From: JAJTHY01 sp964458795
GTDB taxonomy: Bacteria; Pseudomonadota; Alphaproteobacteria; Rickettsiales; Midichloriaceae
Assembly (NCBI GenBank): GCA_964458795.1
Contig: CAYWJW010000057.1
Span: 1-9,615, forward strand
Reading direction: 5' to 3'
Length of the DNA: 9,615 nt
Under the pieces are notes generated by a model. The model was not told the DNA's origin and searched no databases. It worked only from the letters and a program-made list of their open reading frames with translations. This document shows positions 6,300 through 9,615 of the stretch, piece after piece. Positions within the stretch are counted from its first letter, which is position 1, and every line of letters begins with the position of its first letter. The position numbers were made by a program, and so were the translations under genes.

Positions 6300-6385
6300 A
6301 TATCGATAAAACCCCATCTCTTGCTTTAGAAGCATTTTCTGGTTAGACTCGAAGCGCAGAAGCATCAACTTTGGTTCATTACCTT

Positions 6386-7456
6386 ATGTCCAGCCCCAAT
6401 AAAGTTTACAAATCAATCGGCCTAATGAGCGGAACATCCCATGATGGTATTGATATTGGCATGGTAGAAACAGATGGATACAATTACATTAAGCTACTTG
6501 ACGCTCGTACAATTTCCTATCCTGCCACCCTACAACATGACATAGCAAAACTAATGAATGCTGACTACACCAACGTATGGAGCGTGGAATATGCAATAAG
6601 TGAATTGCATAGCAATGCAACCCGCGAATTTATAAACGACTTTGGAGCGCCAGATATCATAGGCTTCCATGGACAATCCATCCACCACGATCCTGCGCAT
6701 GGCATCTGTGCGCAAATTGGAAACCCACATATATTATCGGCAAGTCTTAAGTTAGATATAGTCTATGACTTCCGCCGAAGAGATGTTGCGTGCGGTGGCC
6801 AAGGTGCGCCCCTAGTACCTATATTCCTTAAAGCCATACGGCCTTATACCGATAAACCTATGTGCTTCTTAAACATCGGTGGAGTCGCAAACATATGTTA
6901 TATAAGTGAAGATGATCTAATCGCCTTCGATACCGGATGCGGAAATGCCCCCCTTAATGATACCTGCAAACGCTTCTTAAACCTTCCATACGATGATATG
7001 GGTAAATTGGCGGCAAGTGGCAAGGTTCACAAAGAAAGCCTGCAAATATTATGCAAAGATGCCTATTTCTCCAAAGCCTGGCCGAAGTCTCTTGATAGAA
7101 ATCATTTTGACTTTTCACTCCTTGCAACCCTATCTATACCCGATATGCTTGCAACCATTGTAGAATTTATAGCATGCAGCATTAAGTTTGCTGTAGATAC
7201 ATTACCTAAAACCCCAGGAGAAATTATCATAAGCGGTGGTGGCACTCATAATGAATACCTGATTACTCGGATTTCAAGCGTCACAGAGATTAAAGCTACC
7301 CCTTCCGGTACCTATGACCTACCTTCAGATTATTTAGAAGCCTACGCCTTCGCATACCTTGCAGTACGCACAAAGCTAAAATTACCAATTTCCTTCCCCA
7401 CCACTACTGGCGTCTTGGCACCTATGACTGGTGGGGTGTTGGTTCAGGGTTCTTAA
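6386..7456 (+). CDS. anmK: Anhydro-N-acetylmuramic acid kinase (AnmK)
   Basis: This 356-aa enzyme opens and phosphorylates 1,6-anhydro-MurNAc with ATP to give MurNAc-6-phosphate, a cytoplasmic step in peptidoglycan recycling. Motifs of the ASKHA-fold family appear in order: IGLMSGTSHDGID (11-23), GFHGQSIHH, LNIGGVANI, FDTGCGNAPLND (181-192), ISGGGTHNEYL (S283-GGG286) and LEAYAFAYLA (with E318), then TTTGVLAP near the end. The motif near 184 usually reads G-P-G-N, as in E. coli DTGPGN; here Cys185 replaces the Pro. The NAPLND form resembles alphaproteobacterial members. I choose ATG 6386, eleven codons before the family's first conserved strand. An in-frame TTG at 6371 would add five residues; neither has a clear ribosome site. 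It is divergent from hup and convergent with the coiled-coil gene (30-bp gap). Confidence 0.94.
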   Translation: MSSPNKVYKSIGLMSGTSHDGIDIGMVETDGYNYIKLLDARTISYPATLQHDIAKLMNADYTNVWSVEYAISELHSNATREFINDFGAPDIIGFHGQSIHHDPAHGICAQIGNPHILSASLKLDIVYDFRRRDVACGGQGAPLVPIFLKAIRPYTDKPMCFLNIGGVANICYISEDDLIAFDTGCGNAPLNDTCKRFLNLPYDDMGKLAASGKVHKESLQILCKDAYFSKAWPKSLDRNHFDFSLLATLSIPDMLATIVEFIACSIKFAVDTLPKTPGEIIISGGGTHNEYLITRISSVTEIKATPSGTYDLPSDYLEAYAFAYLAVRTKLKLPISFPTTTGVLAPMTGGVLVQGS

Positions 7457-7486
7457 GGCGAGTGATCTACAGCTAGTTTCTGATGA

Positions 7487-9286
7487 CTAAAAGTCTATAA
7501 GAGGAGCTGTATCCAAGTAAGGTTCATGACTTTGTAATTTCTTAACTATACTATGAGCTATACCTTTTACTTCTTCTTCATTTTGCAGTTTTGCTGGTAA
7601 ATCATTCGATTCAGCATCATACTTAATAGCAACTTCACAAACATTAGCAAACAATCCATATTGAGACTTTTTGCTTTGTTTAACAAATTCCATAAGGCTG
7701 GCTAAACTCACATTGGGAGTTACTTTCATACCTTTTCCAATATCTAAAATTCTCTCTTGCATCCTTTCTTCCATAACACTGTTGACCTTATCTTTCACTC
7801 CATTTTCATCTAAGAAAGATAACTCTTTAATTTCTTCAAAAAATTTATTGTCTATATAAAGTTCAACATTTGAATTATTTCTTTGTAATCCCATGCTTGC
7901 CCTCGTGTCTATTGCTGGGTCATAAAAAGGATGTTTGAATAACTCCATTACAAAATCTTCATCATCACGAACAAATTCTAATAATTTCTTTTTTGCAACA
8001 TTTTTTGCTTCAGCACCATCCCACCAAGTCCATTCCGGTGCTTCATCGTATTTTTTATATTCGGATTGAAGTCTAAGAATGTTTTTTTCAATTCTTTGAG
8101 CTTCATATACTAACTCATCCAAGGTTTCTCTCGCAGAGTAAGCATACTTATGCTTTAACTCTTCTAAAGCTTTAGTCTTAGCTTTTTCTTGCTCCTTAGC
8201 TGCCTTGGCTTCTTCGGCTGCTTGTTTTTCCGCTGCTTCTCTATCCGCTTCTTCAGCTAAGGCTTGCTCTTCTGCTTCTTTCTGCTTAGCTAGTTCCAGT
8301 ATTTCTTCTTCAGTTAATTCCTTACGGTCAAAAAAGCCTTTTACAGTTTCCTTCATTCCCGTGACTGCAGAACTGATTTTGTCTTGATTTTGGTATAGCA
8401 GATATCCGCCAACACTAACGATACCAACTGTCAAAGCGGCTTTTCCTGGATGCTCTTTAACCAAACCGACAACTTGGGTAACCAAAGTTTTCTGTGCCTC
8501 ATGTTGAGCAAGACCAGCCACATCACCCAATCTTCCTGTTTCTTTAGCTAGCTTATCAGTCAGTGATGACTCTTGCTCTTTTTGCTCTTTTTGCTCTTTT
8601 TGCTCTTTAACCTCAACTTCTTCTGACTCTGGCGAAGCTTTTGCTACTTCTTCTGCTTCAGCCTTCTCTTTGGCTTCCTGCTTTTCCGCTAATTCTTTAG
8701 CTTTTCTCTCCGCTTCAGCTTTTTCTTTGGCTTGTTTTTCTGCTTCTAGAGCTTTAGATTCTTCTTTTTTATCTTCTGCACCACCTAATAACGCCTCTTT
8801 CACAAGGGTTGCCAATGATCCTGAAAGTTGCACTCCTGTTTTCTCTTCAATCTGCTTTGCACCAGTATCAACAACTATATCTACTACTGCACTTTTTAGA
8901 GTTGGAGGATAAGTTGCTTCAGTTGGCTTGACACCTTGAGCAGCAGGCGCGGGAGCTGGTGTTGATGGCTTTTCAACCTCTGTTTCCTTCAGTTCAACTG
9001 AACTGCCAAGTGCTTGTCTTGCGGCCCACATCATAGCTGTTGCTGTGAAAGCTCTAACAAAACCTCCTACTTCAGTCGCGGTTATATTGTTAAAAGCACT
9101 AACTAATATTGTGCTGGCAAAAAGTCCGAAAGTGATTGCTATCATGGCGGTCTGTTTTCCGCCAAGCACTTGTGCTATGGAAGTAGATGCACCTGCACTG
9201 CTTGGCATAAACCATGATGCCATGCTAGTACTACCAATACTTATCTTTGGTCCAACTAAATTTAAAAGTGTATCTAATCCGCGCAT
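7487..9286 (-). CDS. Unknown 599-aa membrane-anchored coiled-coil protein
   Basis: I recognise no family. The order of regions is as follows. Residues 1-45 are weakly hydrophobic and Ser/Gly-rich. Hydrophobic stretches at about 46-65 and 73-92 are likely membrane segments. A Pro/Ala linker covers 105-128 and an amphipathic region 129-170. A highly charged Ala/Glu/Lys coiled coil (172-239) includes four KEQ triplets (227-238). A third hydrophobic segment, AALTVGIVSVGGYLLY, spans 283-298. A second coiled coil (322-380) resembles TolA-type stalks. A mixed C-terminal region (381-599) contains EWTWWDG and is probably globular. The start is firm: AGGAG (9295-9291) lies 4 bp before the ATG. The stop is TAG. 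A perfect CtrA-type box lies about 50 bp upstream. A structural envelope protein or secreted host-interaction protein is possible; neither is shown. It ends 30 bp from the convergent anmK. Confidence 0.85.
   Translation of the reverse strand: MRGLDTLLNLVGPKISIGSTSMASWFMPSSAGASTSIAQVLGGKQTAMIAITFGLFASTILVSAFNNITATEVGGFVRAFTATAMMWAARQALGSSVELKETEVEKPSTPAPAPAAQGVKPTEATYPPTLKSAVVDIVVDTGAKQIEEKTGVQLSGSLATLVKEALLGGAEDKKEESKALEAEKQAKEKAEAERKAKELAEKQEAKEKAEAEEVAKASPESEEVEVKEQKEQKEQKEQESSLTDKLAKETGRLGDVAGLAQHEAQKTLVTQVVGLVKEHPGKAALTVGIVSVGGYLLYQNQDKISSAVTGMKETVKGFFDRKELTEEEILELAKQKEAEEQALAEEADREAAEKQAAEEAKAAKEQEKAKTKALEELKHKYAYSARETLDELVYEAQRIEKNILRLQSEYKKYDEAPEWTWWDGAEAKNVAKKKLLEFVRDDEDFVMELFKHPFYDPAIDTRASMGLQRNNSNVELYIDNKFFEEIKELSFLDENGVKDKVNSVMEERMQERILDIGKGMKVTPNVSLASLMEFVKQSKKSQYGLFANVCEVAIKYDAESNDLPAKLQNEEEVKGIAHSIVKKLQSHEPYLDTAPLIDF
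8573..8608 (-). repeat. Four exact 9-bp tandem repeats encoding (KEQ)4
   Basis: The plus strand reads TTGCTCTTT four times without error (8573-8581, 8582-8590, 8591-8599, 8600-8608), encoding Lys-Glu-Gln four times at residues 227-238 of the coiled-coil protein. The unit is a multiple of three, so copy-number changes would lengthen or shorten the coil without breaking the frame. Confidence 0.95.
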
Positions 9287-9290
9287 TTTA

Positions 9291-9295
9291 CTCCT
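9291..9295 (-). promoter_or_regulatory. Strong ribosome binding site for the coiled-coil gene
   Basis: AGGAG on the minus strand lies 4 bp before the ATG at 9286. It is one of the best Shine-Dalgarno matches in the window and fixes the start. Confidence 0.8.
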
Positions 9296-9331
9296 AACAA
9301 TATGTTTATAATTTTACATTAACACGCAAAG

Positions 9332-9347
9332 GTTAAGATTTTATTAA
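9332..9347 (-). promoter_or_regulatory. CtrA-type binding box (TTAA-N7-TTAAC)
   Basis: On the minus strand the sequence is TTAATAAAATCTTAAC, a complete match to the alphaproteobacterial CtrA consensus TTAA-N7-TTAAC. Its distal half extends to TTAACC, which can serve as a -35; ATTATA follows 18 bp later as a weak -10, placing the transcription start near 9300. A box overlapping the -35 is typical of promoters activated by CtrA. TTAA half-sites are common in AT-rich DNA, so occupancy is inferred. Confidence 0.45.
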
Positions 9348-9360
9348 GATGATGTAAGAT
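9334..9360. repeat. Three TAAGAT repeats spaced by one helical turn
   Basis: TAAGAT occurs at 9334-9339, 9345-9350 and 9355-9360, with starts 11 and 10 bp apart, so all face the same side of the helix. The first two overlap the CtrA-type box. The array lies 50-75 bp upstream of the coiled-coil gene and could be a binding array for a regulator. Confidence 0.4.
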
Positions 9361-9615
9361 TTTTATTTTTTTTTGCTATATGGACTTATTATACAAATAC
9401 TTTTAATATCATAAAAAGGCGATTTATAGATATTTTTTTAGATATAACTTATTTTTTACTTATATTTACAGCAATAATAGGGGAAACCAATAAATTATCC
9501 GCACCACTAAATGCAACCATTGGTCACATATGATAAACACGTGCACACTATGTATTCTCACGTCATCCTTGTAAAGGTTCGCTAAGTCGGTTCCAGATTA
9601 TCAACAAAGGTTTAC

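Larger units (their letters stand above)
6085..6385. other. Divergent intergenic region between hup and anmK
   Basis: About 300 bp without a gene. It holds the hup leader and candidate promoter, a plus-strand TTGACA-type promoter candidate, an AT-only 20-bp palindrome, and near anmK an 8-bp direct repeat AGAAGCAT (6328-6335 and 6358-6365). An exact GC-rich dyad, AAGCGCG (6195-6201) with CGCGCTT (6227-6233), overlaps the TTGACA promoter. No tRNA-like fold or small coding frame was recognised. Confidence 0.5.
9287..9615. other. Non-coding region at the right edge
   Basis: About 330 bp with no supported gene. From left to right: the ribosome site and promoter region of the coiled-coil gene with the CtrA-type box, long T-tracts (about 9360-9375 and 9432-9440), then a more mixed stretch. 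Near the end, CGTCATCCTTG (9560-9570) is followed by the direct repeat GGTTC (9578-9582 and 9590-9594). CGTCATCC is a common opening of short palindromic repeats in Rickettsiales, so a repeat running off the edge is possible but not shown. A minus-strand frame is open from the edge for only 16 codons. Confidence 0.4.

Noticed and set aside
7396..7436. CCCCACCA / TGGTGGGG inverted repeat at the end of anmK as a terminator
   Set aside because: The loop is 25 nt, no T-run follows, and the bases encode the conserved C-terminal TTTGVLAPMTGG, which explains the match.
8205..9311. Several Ser/Ala-rich plus-strand frames opposite the coiled-coil gene
   Set aside because: They are reverse complements of Ala/Glu/Lys-rich coding DNA, which stays open by composition.
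1..9615. tRNA, rRNA, CRISPR arrays, intact transposase genes
   Set aside because: I looked for T-loop GTTCGA-type signatures, spaced identical repeats and transposase motifs and found none convincing.

Overview
The window is AT-rich bacterial DNA. It looks like the chromosome of an alphaproteobacterium, most likely a Rickettsiales-type intracellular bacterium. This rests on the AT-rich codon use, the alpha-type HU and AnmK, a perfect CtrA-type box (TTAA-N7-TTAAC), small genes without recognisable homology, and scattered short palindromes in the gaps. The species cannot be named from sequence alone.

Layout. The left edge cuts a family-4 glycosyltransferase (+), followed 45 bp later by the lipid II flippase gene murJ (+). 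A gap of about 325 bp with no convincing gene carries a possible minus-strand remnant and ends in a promoter. Next come three + strand genes: an unknown 161-aa membrane protein, a class I SAM methyltransferase, and an unknown 154-aa membrane protein. By eye the two membrane proteins are diverged paralogues, so the methyltransferase sits between two copies of one family. The second copy ends at the base next to the stop codon of the convergent tsaC (YrdC/Sua5, tRNA t6A synthesis, -). Upstream of tsaC lie a 64-bp palindromic element, then a strong intrinsic terminator and a second hairpin, then the nucleoid protein gene hup (HU, -, GTG start). A divergent region of about 300 bp separates hup from anmK (+, anhydro-MurNAc kinase). 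Converging on anmK is a 599-aa protein (-) of unknown function, with N-terminal membrane segments, two Ala/Glu/Lys-rich coiled coils and a C-terminal domain. It has a good ribosome binding site and a CtrA-type box in its promoter region. The last 330 bp are non-coding.

How the genes fit together. MurJ (lipid II export) and AnmK (recovery of anhydro-MurNAc) both serve peptidoglycan, and the glycosyltransferase probably serves the envelope too. TsaC and HU are housekeeping genes. The least explained content is the paralogue-methyltransferase-paralogue trio and the possibly CtrA-controlled coiled-coil protein. No tRNA, rRNA, CRISPR array or intact transposase gene was seen.
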